A stretch of DNA of 64,000 bases from Maricaulis sp. (GCF_030149235.1 NZ_JASBRW010000085.1:29765-93764); one strand, 5' to 3'; numbered from the stretch's first letter, positions 1 through 8,781 are shown. Notes: generated by a model from the letters alone, not told the origin. A program made the numbers and translations.

Positions 1-557
1 TCACCCAGACCTTCTTTGACGGAGCCCGCATCCCGGCCAAGGGGCTGATGGGGCAGGAAGGCCAGGGCTGGACCTTCGCCATGCAATTGCTCGAATACGA
101 GCGCGGTGTGCGCGGCGGTCAGGCTGGTGGCTATATCATCACCGAGCAGAATGCCTTTGATGTCGTGGATCTGGCGCGCCGGGTGAAACGCGGCGGCAGG
201 CCGGCGATCGAGGACCCGGTCCTGAAGGACAAGCTGGTCGATTTCATTATCGAGATCCAGTCCAACGCCCTGTGCCGTCAGCGCCTCGCTGTGCCGCCGC
301 TCAACCAGGAAAAACCGTTTGGCATACCTTTGGCTTCCAAGCTTATGACGACCGAGTTCGCGCGCCGCATCAATGAATTTGCTGTCTCCCTGACAGGGGT
401 AGATGGCGGTTATTATGTCGGTGATCCCAATGCGGTTGATGATGGGCTGTGGACGCGCGCCTATCTCAATGCCTTTTCCGCCACCATTGGCGGCGGCACC
501 TCGCAAATTCAGCGCAATATCGTGGCCGAGCACGCGCTCGGTCTGCCGAAGGGATAG
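1..557 (+). CDS. Acyl-CoA dehydrogenase, C-terminal part (cut by window edge)
   Basis: The reading frame is open from the first bases, so this is the C-terminal 184 or so residues of a gene that begins before the window. The first visible residues (FFDGARIPAKGLMG) match the mid-domain beta-region of acyl-CoA dehydrogenases. The end (GGGTSQIQRNIVAEHALGLP) is the family's C-terminal signature. The enzyme would oxidise an acyl-CoA thioester to the 2-enoyl-CoA using FAD and pass electrons to an electron-transfer flavoprotein in the cytoplasm. In medium-chain enzymes a catalytic Glu precedes the GT of this signature; here that position is Gly, as in many bacterial relatives. The stop lies 9 bases before the next acyl-CoA dehydrogenase gene, so the two are probably co-transcribed and may form one heteromeric enzyme. 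The substrate cannot be read from the sequence. Confidence 0.9.
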   Translation, partial: TQTFFDGARIPAKGLMGQEGQGWTFAMQLLEYERGVRGGQAGGYIITEQNAFDVVDLARRVKRGGRPAIEDPVLKDKLVDFIIEIQSNALCRQRLAVPPLNQEKPFGIPLASKLMTTEFARRINEFAVSLTGVDGGYYVGDPNAVDDGLWTRAYLNAFSATIGGGTSQIQRNIVAEHALGLPKG

Positions 558-566
558 GGGGCGATC

Positions 567-1691
567 ATGGAAAAGCTTGGCGAACTCGGATTTTCCGAGG
601 AACAGGGTGATCTGCTTGAAGTCGCGATGAATTTCTGCCGTGGCCGCTCCCCGATCGAGACCGTGCGCGGGCTGCTGACCGATGAACGGGGCTATGACCC
701 TGCGGTTTGGAAAGAGATTGGCGAGATGGGCTGGCTCAGCATCGCCATCCCGGAGAGCTATGGCGGCGTCGGGCTAAGCCTGGCCGAAGTTGTACCGGTG
801 GCCGAGGCCATGGGGCGCTATCTTCTCAACTCCCCCTTCGTGTCGACGACCCTGACCGCGCAGGCCTTGCTGAACGGCGCTACCGAGGATCAGAAACAGG
901 CCTGGTTGCCGCGACTGGCGGCCGGGGAGGCCGCGACACTGGCCGTGCTGGAGGCGGGCGGAGACTGGGACCTGGGCGCGCCGGCCTGTCAGGCCGCACC
1001 GGCCGGCGACGGTGTCGTGCTGTCAGGGCAGAAGCGTTTCGTGGCGGATGCCTCGGACGCGGCCCTGATCATCGTGTCGGTGACGCATGAAGGCGGGCCG
1101 GCGCTCCTCTTGCTGGAGCCCGGTGATTGGCCCGAGGGCGCCTTGCGGCGCGAGACCGTGGTCGATGAAACCCGCCGCAGCTATGAGCTGACCCTAGACG
1201 GCATCACCGTGCCGGCGGCCCGCTTAATGCCGGACGGCCAGGCCGCGGCAACGCTGGCGCATGTCCAGCTGTGCACCAATCTCCTCTCCGCCGCCGATAT
1301 GGCAGGCGCCAATCTGGCCCTGATCGACTACACGCTGGATTACCTGCGCACCCGGACCCAGTTCGGCAAACCCATTGGCGCCTACCAGGCGCTCAAACAC
1401 CCCATGGTCGACGCCTATGTGCTCTATGAGCAGGCCCGCTCGCATGTTTACAGCGCGGCGCATTGCTTTGATCGCCAGGGCGAGGGTGAAGTGGCGACGC
1501 GGATGGCCAAGGTCTCTGCACTTGAGGCCTATAGCCGGGCCGGCGACCGCTCGATCCAGTTCCATGGCGGTTTTGGCTTCACCTATGACTGTGATGCCCA
1601 GCTGCATCGTCGCCGGGCGATCTGGCACGGCGCGCAGAGCGGTGATGAGGCGCATCACAAACGCGTGCTGGCGGAGCTCTTGCTGGGCTAG
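567..1691 (+). CDS. Acyl-CoA dehydrogenase family protein, second subunit
   Basis: A 374-residue acyl-CoA dehydrogenase, with the all-alpha N-terminal domain, the central beta-domain and the C-terminal four-helix domain in order. Recognisable parts are the N-terminal region around EIGEMGWLSIAIPESYGG (about residues 50-67), the mid-C-terminal RTQFGKPIGAYQALKH (about 262-277) and QFHGGFGFTYD near 330. The C-terminus ends at LLLG without the GGTxEIQR signature of the partner gene upstream. The ATG is preceded by GGGGGCGATC, a weak ribosome site. Two tandem, dissimilar acyl-CoA dehydrogenases are typical of alpha2beta2 enzymes acting on steroid or branched CoA esters (family knowledge). A joint role here is inference from adjacency only. 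Confidence 0.88.
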   Translation: MEKLGELGFSEEQGDLLEVAMNFCRGRSPIETVRGLLTDERGYDPAVWKEIGEMGWLSIAIPESYGGVGLSLAEVVPVAEAMGRYLLNSPFVSTTLTAQALLNGATEDQKQAWLPRLAAGEAATLAVLEAGGDWDLGAPACQAAPAGDGVVLSGQKRFVADASDAALIIVSVTHEGGPALLLLEPGDWPEGALRRETVVDETRRSYELTLDGITVPAARLMPDGQAAATLAHVQLCTNLLSAADMAGANLALIDYTLDYLRTRTQFGKPIGAYQALKHPMVDAYVLYEQARSHVYSAAHCFDRQGEGEVATRMAKVSALEAYSRAGDRSIQFHGGFGFTYDCDAQLHRRRAIWHGAQSGDEAHHKRVLAELLLG

Positions 1692-1758
1692 GCTGACCCG
1701 GCTGCAAGGCGATGCAGGCGGCATAGGGAAAGCCAATTTCAACGGCCCGGTTCGCCGG

Positions 1759-3369
1759 TTAGCTCACTTCCGGGGGCTGTTTCTGCGCCATGACATGGCC
1801 AGCGAAACCGGCCCCGGCTTCGGTGTAGATGTTGAACACGGTGGCCGCACCGGCCTGTTCCAGGGCCTCGACCTCGTCCGGGAATTTGGCGATGGCCGCG
1901 ATCGTCCCGGCGAAAGACGCCATTTTGAGCTGGCGGACAACTGCGAGATTGGTCGTCACCTTGGGCATGGCGAGCAGAACCAGGTCGAGCTTGTGGGCCG
2001 CCTGGATCCGGTCCCAGAAATCGGCGTCGCTGGGGTCTCCGTGCAGCACATTGCGCCCCATTTCACATTGATTGCCCGTGGTGATCGGGTCGATGTCGAT
2101 GCCGAGCACGCAATCTCCGTGAATTTCGCGCATCTTGTCATAGGCGCCAGTGCCGACACCGCCCATACCGATAATGGCGATGGTTGCTCCGCGCGTATCG
2201 AGGGATTGATCGTCCGCGACCAAGTCCTCGCGCTGCAGGCCTTTCCAGAAGTCCCGGTGCCGCGTGTAGATGCGGTGGGCGAACATGTTCAGCCCCGCCG
2301 CCATGGCGAAGGACAGCGCCGAGGCAATGGCGATGACGATCAGCCATTGCGTGCTGATCCAGCCATTGCTGACCCCGATCGCCGCAACGATGAGGCCGAA
2401 TTCGCTGTAGGTCGTCAGATTGAGCGAGGCGAGCAGGCCGGTGCGGGCGCGCAGTTTGAAACGCGTCAGGAGGTAGAAGAAAAGAGCCGATTTGAGCAGG
2501 ACGGCGGGAGCCAGCAGGGCGCCGACCGTCAGGGTTTCCAGAGTTGGCTGGCCCGCGAGGCCGATCGACAGAAAGAAGCCCAGAAGGAAAAGGTCCTTGA
2601 AGCTGAGCATGGTCTTGGCCAGCTCGTCAGCCTTGGGGTGGTTGGCGATCAGGATTCCCAGCACGAGAGCCCCGAGATCGCCCTTCATCTCCACCAGTTC
2701 AAACAATTCCGCCCCGCCCATGGCCAGCAGGAAGCCGTAAAGTACAAGCAGCTCGCCATGGCCGACGCGCTCAAGGAGGCGGTGGAGGACAGGGCGCAGC
2801 GGTATCAGCAGCACGATGAAGACAGCCCAGACGGACGGCAGGGCACCCGTCGACACGGCGAGGAAGACGACGGCGGCAATGTCCTGCATGACGAGAATGC
2901 CGATGGCGATCCGGCCGTGCATGGAGGTCATCTCGCCGCGCTCTTCCAGGGCTTTGACGACGAAGACCGTGCTGGAAAAACTGAGCGCAAAGGCGATCAG
3001 GAAGGCTTGCGGCAGATCGAGGTCGGTCAGGAACGGGATGCCGGCCAGGGCTAGCCCGTAAATGACAAAGCCGAAGACCACGACGATGGTCGCCGTGTGC
3101 AAGGTGGTGACACCCCAGACCTGGGGGCGCGCCAGGGTGCGCAGATTGAGCTTCAGCCCGACCGTGAACAAGAGGAGTGTGATGCCCAGGTCAGAGAGCT
3201 TTTCCAGCATCTCCCCGCTGGCAATGCCGTACGCATTGAGCAGGAAACCTGTGGCCAGGAAGCCGACCAGGGGCGGCAGGCCGGCAAAGCGGGCCAGCAG
3301 GCCGAGCACAAAGGCAATGAAAATCCAGACGACATCACCCAGGGCGATCGCGATCCATTGGAAATCCAT
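1759..3369 (-). CDS. Kef/CPA2-type cation:proton antiporter with C-terminal TrkA-N domain
   Basis: A 536-residue integral membrane protein. Residues 1 to about 370 form a hydrophobic Na+/H+-exchanger domain with many membrane segments (for example FIAFVLGLLARFAGLPPLVG near the start and the FSSTVFVVKALEERGE stretch typical of KefB/KefC relatives). Residues about 395-536 form a cytoplasmic Rossmann TrkA-N (RCK) domain with the nucleotide-binding motif GMGGVG at about 401-406 and an acidic DID shortly after. Such proteins exchange K+ or Na+ for protons across the inner membrane under nucleotide or glutathione control. The gene converges with the acyl-CoA dehydrogenase pair and no partner subunit is seen nearby. 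The ion preference cannot be told from sequence. Confidence 0.9.
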   Translation of the reverse strand: MDFQWIAIALGDVVWIFIAFVLGLLARFAGLPPLVGFLATGFLLNAYGIASGEMLEKLSDLGITLLLFTVGLKLNLRTLARPQVWGVTTLHTATIVVVFGFVIYGLALAGIPFLTDLDLPQAFLIAFALSFSSTVFVVKALEERGEMTSMHGRIAIGILVMQDIAAVVFLAVSTGALPSVWAVFIVLLIPLRPVLHRLLERVGHGELLVLYGFLLAMGGAELFELVEMKGDLGALVLGILIANHPKADELAKTMLSFKDLFLLGFFLSIGLAGQPTLETLTVGALLAPAVLLKSALFFYLLTRFKLRARTGLLASLNLTTYSEFGLIVAAIGVSNGWISTQWLIVIAIASALSFAMAAGLNMFAHRIYTRHRDFWKGLQREDLVADDQSLDTRGATIAIIGMGGVGTGAYDKMREIHGDCVLGIDIDPITTGNQCEMGRNVLHGDPSDADFWDRIQAAHKLDLVLLAMPKVTTNLAVVRQLKMASFAGTIAAIAKFPDEVEALEQAGAATVFNIYTEAGAGFAGHVMAQKQPPEVS

Positions 3370-3599
3370 AGTGGGCCCTTGCAGTTGAGCGAGTCGCGCA
3401 AGCCTAGACTCAGCGTGTGAAACAGGAAACTAGATCGAAGCGCCGCTTGAATGCCATGGCGCGTTATGTCGCTGTATGGCGAGGTAAAATCCAACGGCCT
3501 TGCCATCCGGGGGGCGGGCGACTTAGTTTCCCGGCATCGCTTTTGGAGGCCGCCTATTCTGTTCCGGCCCGGTCCAGAAGCCTTGACGGAGTTCCTGAC

Positions 3600-4430
3600 A
3601 TGACTGCCCAGACCTCTCAGACGCCTGCCGCCAAAGACCGGAGTGACAAGGTTGTCTTTCTGGATGAGTTCAATGCCCCGTCGCTCGACCGGAGCAAGTG
3701 GAATGTTGAAGGGCCGGCCTTCTGGGTGAACAAGGAAGAGCAGGCCTATATCGACAGTGAGGAGACCATCCGGCTCTTGCCTGCCGGTTCCGTCGAGGGG
3801 GCGACCGGAGGCGTGCTGGAATTGCGCGCGCTGCACCGTGCGGGCTTCAAGACGCCCACCGGGCGCGTGGCGGATTATGTGTCCGGCCGCATCGATACGC
3901 GCGACAAGTTTGATTTCACCCATGGCCGGGCCGCGGCCCGGGTCCGCATGCCGGCGCTGGAAGGTGTATGGCCGGCCTTCTGGCTGCTGGGCAATGGCGA
4001 ATGGCCCGAGACCGGTGAGATCGATATTCTCGAATATGTCGGAGAGAAGGACTGGACTGGCGTCGCCCTGCACGGGCCGGGCTATTCCGGTGATACGCCG
4101 CTGGTGAACAAGTATTTCTTCCCGCCGGAAACCGACGCGACCGATTGGCATGTCTATGCCGTTGAATGGGACGAGGAGAAAGTTCTGTTCACGATTGACG
4201 ACCGGGTCATCTACCGGGTCACGCGGCCCATGGTCGAGGTTTACGGGGAGTGGAAGTTCGACACCCCCAAACACATGATCCTCAATCTCGCGATCGGTGG
4301 GGAATATCCGCGCAAGACCAATGGCATCGACGTGCCAGGCTATGGCCTGCCGCCGGCCGCGGCCGAGCTGATCCAGCGCGAGGGCGTCGGAATCCAGATC
4401 GACTGGGTCAAGGTTACGCAGTCCGGCTGA
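3600..4430 (+). CDS. Glycoside hydrolase family 16 protein (beta-glucanase-like), no signal peptide
   Basis: A 276-residue GH16 protein, beginning at the ATG at 3600, which has ACGGAG upstream. An in-frame ATG further upstream at 3417 would add an unlikely basic leader. The catalytic core is visible: ETGEIDILEYVG puts the nucleophile Glu at about residue 140, the helper Asp at 142 and the acid/base Glu at 145. The flanking WPAFWLLG and the late HMILNLAIGG are usual for laminarinase/agarase-type members. The family cuts internal beta-1,3 or beta-1,4 links in polysaccharides. No signal peptide or lipobox is visible from any plausible start, unlike the second GH16 at 38604. It is therefore either cytoplasmic or exported by another route. 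It stands alone, 31 kb from the glucan locus. Confidence 0.88.
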   Translation: MTAQTSQTPAAKDRSDKVVFLDEFNAPSLDRSKWNVEGPAFWVNKEEQAYIDSEETIRLLPAGSVEGATGGVLELRALHRAGFKTPTGRVADYVSGRIDTRDKFDFTHGRAAARVRMPALEGVWPAFWLLGNGEWPETGEIDILEYVGEKDWTGVALHGPGYSGDTPLVNKYFFPPETDATDWHVYAVEWDEEKVLFTIDDRVIYRVTRPMVEVYGEWKFDTPKHMILNLAIGGEYPRKTNGIDVPGYGLPPAAAELIQREGVGIQIDWVKVTQSG

Positions 4431-4497
4431 CCCCGAATTTTGCCCCGTCGCCAGGCTGCGCTAGATAGGCGGGATAAACAAAGCCGGGGAAATCATC

Positions 4498-5544
4498 ATG
4501 CCGAATGTCAGCGCCTACGCGGCCACGTCTGAAACCAGCGCTCTGGCGCCGATGGCCATCGACCGCCGTGACCCGCGGCCGAATGATGTTGCCATCGACA
4601 TCGAGTATTGCGGCGTCTGCCATTCCGACCTGCATGCGGCGCGCAATGACTGGGGCGGCACGACCTACCCCATTGTCCCGGGACACGAGATCATCGGCCG
4701 GGTCCGGACGGTCGGGGCCGAGGTGACCGGATTCAAGCCCGGCGACCGGGTTGGCGTGGGTTGCATGGTCGACAGCTGTAAATCCTGTGCGCCGTGCGAT
4801 CAGGGGCTCGAGCAGTATTGCGAGAACGGCATGACGGGGACCTATGACAAGGTCCTGCCCGACGGGTCTGTGACCTATGGCGGGTATTCGCGCCATATCG
4901 TCGTGCGTGAGGATTTCGTGCTGCGGATTCCCGAGGGCATGGACCCGGCCGCCGCCGCACCGCTGCTCTGTGCCGGCATCACCACCTATTCCCCGCTGCG
5001 CCACTGGAAGGTCGGGCCGGGCCAGAAGGTTGGCATTGTCGGTCTGGGCGGTCTGGGCCATATGGGCGTGAAGATCGCGGCTGCCATGGGCGCCGAGGTG
5101 ACCTTGTTCACGACCTCGCCGGGCAAGGCCGATGATGCCCGCCGGCTCGGCGCCAGCCGCGTCGTGATGTCCAAGGATCGCGCCCAGATGAAGGCGGTTC
5201 GCGGCGAGTTCGACTTCATCCTCAACACCGTCGCGGCGCCGCACAAGCTCGACCCCTATCTCAACGCGCTTACGCTTGAAGGCACGATGGTCATGGTCGG
5301 CCTGCCCGACGAGCCGCACCCGTCACCGGGCATGGCCCCCTTGATCATGAAGCGGCGCTCGCTCGCCGGCTCGCTCATCGGCGGTATCGCGGAAACCCAG
5401 GAAATGCTCGATTTCTGCGCCGAGCACGGCATCGCCTCGGATATCGAGATGATTGCCATGGCCGATATCAACACGGCTTATGAGCGCATGCTGAAAAGCG
5501 ACGTGAAATACCGTTTCGTGATCGACATGGCGACGTTGGCCTAG
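4498..5544 (+). CDS. Zinc-dependent alcohol dehydrogenase, cinnamyl-alcohol/YahK-like
   Basis: A 348-residue medium-chain zinc alcohol dehydrogenase. Catalytic zinc ligands are seen at Cys38 in YCGVCHSD and His63-Glu64 in PGHE. A structural zinc site is formed by Cys94, 97, 100 and 108. The Rossmann motif GLGGLGHMG lies near residue 180. The closest recognisable group is the NADP(H)-dependent cinnamyl alcohol dehydrogenase/YahK subfamily, which reduces a broad range of aldehydes to alcohols in the cytoplasm. No other gene shares its strand close by. A strong hairpin lies 41 bases after the stop. Confidence 0.92.
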   Translation: MPNVSAYAATSETSALAPMAIDRRDPRPNDVAIDIEYCGVCHSDLHAARNDWGGTTYPIVPGHEIIGRVRTVGAEVTGFKPGDRVGVGCMVDSCKSCAPCDQGLEQYCENGMTGTYDKVLPDGSVTYGGYSRHIVVREDFVLRIPEGMDPAAAAPLLCAGITTYSPLRHWKVGPGQKVGIVGLGGLGHMGVKIAAAMGAEVTLFTTSPGKADDARRLGASRVVMSKDRAQMKAVRGEFDFILNTVAAPHKLDPYLNALTLEGTMVMVGLPDEPHPSPGMAPLIMKRRSLAGSLIGGIAETQEMLDFCAEHGIASDIEMIAMADINTAYERMLKSDVKYRFVIDMATLA

Positions 5545-5585
5545 GCGCGTCGCAGGCGTTTGAAATCCATACATCGCTGAGGCGT

Positions 5586-5612
5586 GGCCGGGGCCCTGCG
5601 TCGCGGCCCCGG
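5586..5612. terminator. GC-rich hairpin between convergent genes
   Basis: A perfect 9-bp inverted repeat, GCCGGGGCC and GGCCCCGGC with a 9-base loop, sits between the zinc alcohol dehydrogenase and the convergent exported-protein gene. There is no long T-run; on the plus strand GTCTTGTCC follows. It is a plausible bidirectional terminator. Confidence 0.6.
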
Positions 5613-5630
5613 CGTCTTGTCCGCTTTCCG

Positions 5631-6137
5631 TTATTGCGCGGCCATCTGGTCGAACCAGCCGCGATACATCGGAGCGATGGCCTGGCCGTAATAGAGAAAT
5701 TCCGGAATATCCCGGCGCAGGACGACGTTGTGGTCGGCAAACGCCACGAAACCCGGCGTGTCGTGCGACGGGGTGCCGTATTGTGCGCGCAGGGCGGCGA
5801 GATGGGTGCTTTCTTCTGATGCGTCCGTGAGGATCCAGATGAAGGCGAGGCTGTCGTCGGCAAAGACGAATTCGGCCAGACGTCCGCGTCCGGCATGGTC
5901 AAAGCCCTGGCAGTCGACCTGGGTGTGGCTGTCCTGGGCAATCGGCAGCTCGGCCGGGTCGAGTTGGCGCACTTGGTAGGTCTCGCAAAGCTGGTCGAAC
6001 GTGCCGGTGAGCGCAGCCGGCGATGCACCGAACTCGATGGCGGCCGGCAGGTCGAGCGGGCTGGCGGCGGCTGCCGGGCTTGCGGTCAGGGCCAGGGCGG
6101 TCAGGGCGAGGGCGGAGAAACCGGGGAGGGAAGACAT
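5631..6137 (-). CDS. Exported protein of unknown function
   Basis: A 168-residue protein that I do not recognise. The start chosen is the ATG at 6137, which has AAGGA eight bases upstream; an in-frame ATG nine codons earlier lacks such a site. The N-terminus is a clear signal peptide (hydrophobic LALTALALTA followed by SPAAAA), so it is exported to the periplasm or beyond. The mature part is acidic with two cysteines (in LCETYQV and VDCQGFD) that could form a disulfide. It ends GWFDQMAAQ. It is convergent with the zinc alcohol dehydrogenase and downstream of the AraC-type regulator on the same strand, with a long palindrome in between. Confidence 0.75.
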   Translation of the reverse strand: MSSLPGFSALALTALALTASPAAAASPLDLPAAIEFGASPAALTGTFDQLCETYQVRQLDPAELPIAQDSHTQVDCQGFDHAGRGRLAEFVFADDSLAFIWILTDASEESTHLAALRAQYGTPSHDTPGFVAFADHNVVLRRDIPEFLYYGQAIAPMYRGWFDQMAAQ

Positions 6138-6222
6138 TATCGGGTCCTTGTCATGGTTGAACATGACCCCATCGTTACGGCCCCGCTTCGCTCGCGTCGT
6201 CCGGAAGCATGATTGAGGACGA

Positions 6223-6240
6223 CCCGAAACATGTTTCGGG
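6223..6240. repeat. Perfect 18-bp palindrome
   Basis: CCCGAAACATGTTTCGGG reads the same on both strands, with no spacer and no T-tract. It lies in the 137-base gap between an AraC-family gene and the exported protein gene. It could be an operator for the downstream gene, a cruciform, or a copy of a dispersed extragenic palindrome; only one copy was seen in this window. Confidence 0.6.
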
Positions 6241-6274
6241 ACGCATTTTCCGGTTTTGGGGCTTGGTCGGCCTG

Positions 6275-7453
6275 TCAGGACGCCTGTTTCTTGCGGGTCC
6301 GGTATTGCGACGGTGTCATGTCCAGGCTGGCCTTGAACGCCTTGTTGAAGGTGACACGGTTGGAAAAGCCACTCTCGATCGCGATGCGCTCGAGCGGGAA
6401 ATGCTGGCCCGGGGCATCGATCATGTCGATCGCGTGCTGGACGCGATGAGCATTCACCAGCTTGTAGAAATTCGAACCCATATACTGGTTGATGACCTGC
6501 GATACCGTGTGAGACTTCATGCCGATATTCGCAGCCAGCTTGGTCAGGGTCAGGCGCTCGTCGAGATAGTCCTGGTGTTCGCGAAGCCGGGTCTCGATCA
6601 GCTCGGCGATCTCCTGCGATGCGCTCTCCGGCAGGGCGGAATGCAGGTATTTTATCTTGGCGTCCTGTGCCGCCGGCGCGGTCTGCGGTGTCTCGGCGAG
6701 GGAGCGTTCTTCCGGCGTGAGCAGGAAGTCGGCATCCTGCATGCCGCGATATCCCATGGTCAGGATGATCGCCGCCATGAACAAAAGCCAGGCACTACTC
6801 ACATGCGACAGCGTGCCCACGCCGAACCCCTGCTGGGCCAGGAAGAGCCCCACCCACACCGCTTCCAGCGCCAGGAGCGAGATCGCCAGAAACCGCATCT
6901 GGGCGAGCAGGGTGCGGCTGTCATCGGCCCGCAGCGTGTCGATGCGGGCGGCGTAATTGCCCAGCATTCGCCAGGACAGGATGAGATAGGCGAGCAGGAA
7001 GAGCTTGATCGCCACCAGCTGGACAATGACCCCGGGCGGGAGCGCCTGTGTGGCCGGGCTCAGCACAGCCTCCCACATGGCGATCTTCGCGGCTGCGGGC
7101 TGGAAGACGTGACGGGCGTTATAGATCCAGATTGCAGCCGCCGGCAGCAATTGGACCGCCCAAAGCCAGGCCGGATAGGGCGCATGTCCCGTCATGCGCC
7201 GGACATAGGCGTAGAAGACCGGGCCGAGGATGAGCACCATGCCGGGCAGGAGGTCGAGCAGGTGAGGTGCGCTCGGGTAGAAGCCCGAATGCAGCATGCC
7301 GCCCTCGAACAGCTTGTAGCCCATCAACCCGGTGATCAGGGCGAGCAGCACGCCGGGACCGCGCCCGCGGGTCTTGTTCGCCAGGACCAGGGTGATCATG
7401 AGGGCATGGGTCGCGGCGGCGAAATAGAGCACGCCCAGGAGTGTCTCGTTCAC
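6275..7453 (-). CDS. AraC-family transcriptional regulator with N-terminal membrane domain
   Basis: A 392-residue protein. Residues 1 to about 235 hold around seven hydrophobic segments (for instance VLYFAAATHALMITLVLA, LLDLLPGMVLILGPVFYAYV and LLFMAAIILTMGY). A linker follows, and residues about 285-392 are an AraC/XylS DNA-binding domain with two helix-turn-helix units (LTKLAANIGMKSHTVSQVIN and LERIAIESGFSNRVTFNKAF) and the family ending MTPSQYRTRKK. Membrane-embedded AraC regulators presumably sense a lipophilic or periplasmic signal at the inner membrane. It is divergent from the exported YD-repeat-like protein gene at 7663, an obvious candidate target. Confidence 0.9.
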   Translation of the reverse strand: MNETLLGVLYFAAATHALMITLVLANKTRGRGPGVLLALITGLMGYKLFEGGMLHSGFYPSAPHLLDLLPGMVLILGPVFYAYVRRMTGHAPYPAWLWAVQLLPAAAIWIYNARHVFQPAAAKIAMWEAVLSPATQALPPGVIVQLVAIKLFLLAYLILSWRMLGNYAARIDTLRADDSRTLLAQMRFLAISLLALEAVWVGLFLAQQGFGVGTLSHVSSAWLLFMAAIILTMGYRGMQDADFLLTPEERSLAETPQTAPAAQDAKIKYLHSALPESASQEIAELIETRLREHQDYLDERLTLTKLAANIGMKSHTVSQVINQYMGSNFYKLVNAHRVQHAIDMIDAPGQHFPLERIAIESGFSNRVTFNKAFKASLDMTPSQYRTRKKQAS

Positions 7454-7662
7454 GGCCTTGATCCCATTGAGTGACGGAGAGCAGTTTGCTCCGCCAGCTT
7501 ACGACAACCCTCACCCCGGCTGTAAAGCTCGGCGGATGTTATCGCCGCGCCGAACCGGGCGCCGGCCCTCAAACGATAAGTTCGATCCAGCTTCTCTTCG
7601 CGCTGCTCATACCATGCAGGATGCGCTACGTGCCGCTCATTGATGTGGAGGATGTTGCAGCC

Positions 7663-8781
7663 ATGATCCGGATTTCGCTTGCCCTCGCCCTGCTTGCTTC
7701 GATCGGCGGGGCAGCCCATGCCGACCAGTACCGGCATCTCATGTTTCGCGAAACGCCCTATGCGGCCTATCGCGGCATTCACCCCATCGATACGCAAACA
7801 GCCTCCGAGGCGGCTCATTACGCCTTCGAACATGATGATCAGGGCCGGGTGAGCCGCATTGTCTACCAGGTCGGAAGCCAGCCGGTCTGGGACAATGGTG
7901 TCTGGGACAGTTTCATCTGGTTCGCACCGGATGTCCGCATCAGCTACGAGCAGGGACGCGAGGTCCACCGCTATTACAATACCCGGGGCGAACGCATCAG
8001 CGCGCATGGCAATGTCTATTCTGCCGTTTACACGCTCGACGCGGATGGCGAACGCACCTCGTTGGCCTTCTTTGGTGCCGAGGGTGAGCCGAGCGAAAGC
8101 GAGTGGGGTGTCCACCGCTATGACTGGCGCCCATCCGATGATGGTCACCTGTTCGAGCGCCGCTATGATCTGAACGGCGATATGATGCCGATGCGGCCCG
8201 AGCTCGAATTCTACGAGATCAAGCTGGAGTATGATGCCGATGGCAAGCTGGCCTTCATGCGCAATTACGGTCTCGACGGCGTGCCCACGAATAATGCATC
8301 AGGCGCCGGGATCGACCGGATTACCTACGACCTCGCGGGCAATTTCATCCGCTGGCAGGTCTATGACCGCGACGGCAATGCCGTAGAGGGCAATCGCCCC
8401 GGCGTGCATCTGGGCGAGCATCTCTACGATGCCCTTGGCAACAAGATCGGTCTGCGCGGTTTTGACCGCCACGGCAATGCACAGGTGTTTTCCTGGGGCA
8501 GCCTGATGACCCGGACCGCCTATGATGCGCGTGGAAATCGCACCGCGTCCTGGACCCTTGCAGCCGATGGTAGTGAACAGCAGCGCGTCGGCTGGACCTA
8601 TTCTGCGGACGGTACACGCGTAGAGACTATTCGCGGCCTCACCCCCGAGGGCGAGATGACCGCGCACCCGGGCCTCGGTGGCGCCGCCATGATCCGATTC
8701 AGTTACGGGGCGGACGGCGAGAGGAGCATAGAGCGCTTCAACGTCGATATGCCTGTCTTCACCCCGGATGCCGACCGCTAG
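7663..8781 (+). CDS. Exported YD/RHS-repeat-like protein of unknown function
   Basis: A 372-residue protein starting at the ATG at 7663, with GGAGG eleven bases upstream. Residues 1-20 form a signal peptide ending near GGAAHA. The mature part is a string of short, degenerate repeats with the pattern Y-D-x-x-G-N/D (YDADGKLAF, YDLAGNFIRW, YDRDGNAVEG, YDALGNKIGL, YDARGNRTAS), resembling the YD repeats that build beta-barrel shells in RHS and teneurin proteins. No toxin domain follows; the protein ends soon after the last repeat. The gene is divergent from the membrane AraC regulator. The function is unknown and it could be a cell-surface or periplasmic binding protein. Confidence 0.72.
   Translation: MIRISLALALLASIGGAAHADQYRHLMFRETPYAAYRGIHPIDTQTASEAAHYAFEHDDQGRVSRIVYQVGSQPVWDNGVWDSFIWFAPDVRISYEQGREVHRYYNTRGERISAHGNVYSAVYTLDADGERTSLAFFGAEGEPSESEWGVHRYDWRPSDDGHLFERRYDLNGDMMPMRPELEFYEIKLEYDADGKLAFMRNYGLDGVPTNNASGAGIDRITYDLAGNFIRWQVYDRDGNAVEGNRPGVHLGEHLYDALGNKIGLRGFDRHGNAQVFSWGSLMTRTAYDARGNRTASWTLAADGSEQQRVGWTYSADGTRVETIRGLTPEGEMTAHPGLGGAAMIRFSYGADGERSIERFNVDMPVFTPDADR

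Noticed and set aside
1747-1758. CCGG-TTCG-CCGG mini-hairpin between the convergent acyl-CoA dehydrogenase and antiporter genes
   Set aside because: Only four base pairs, no T-run; not a convincing terminator.
1375-3054. Long plus-strand frame running opposite the Kef-type antiporter gene
   Set aside because: The minus-strand frame is a clear membrane antiporter with a TrkA-N motif; the other translation is charged, repetitive and unrecognisable.
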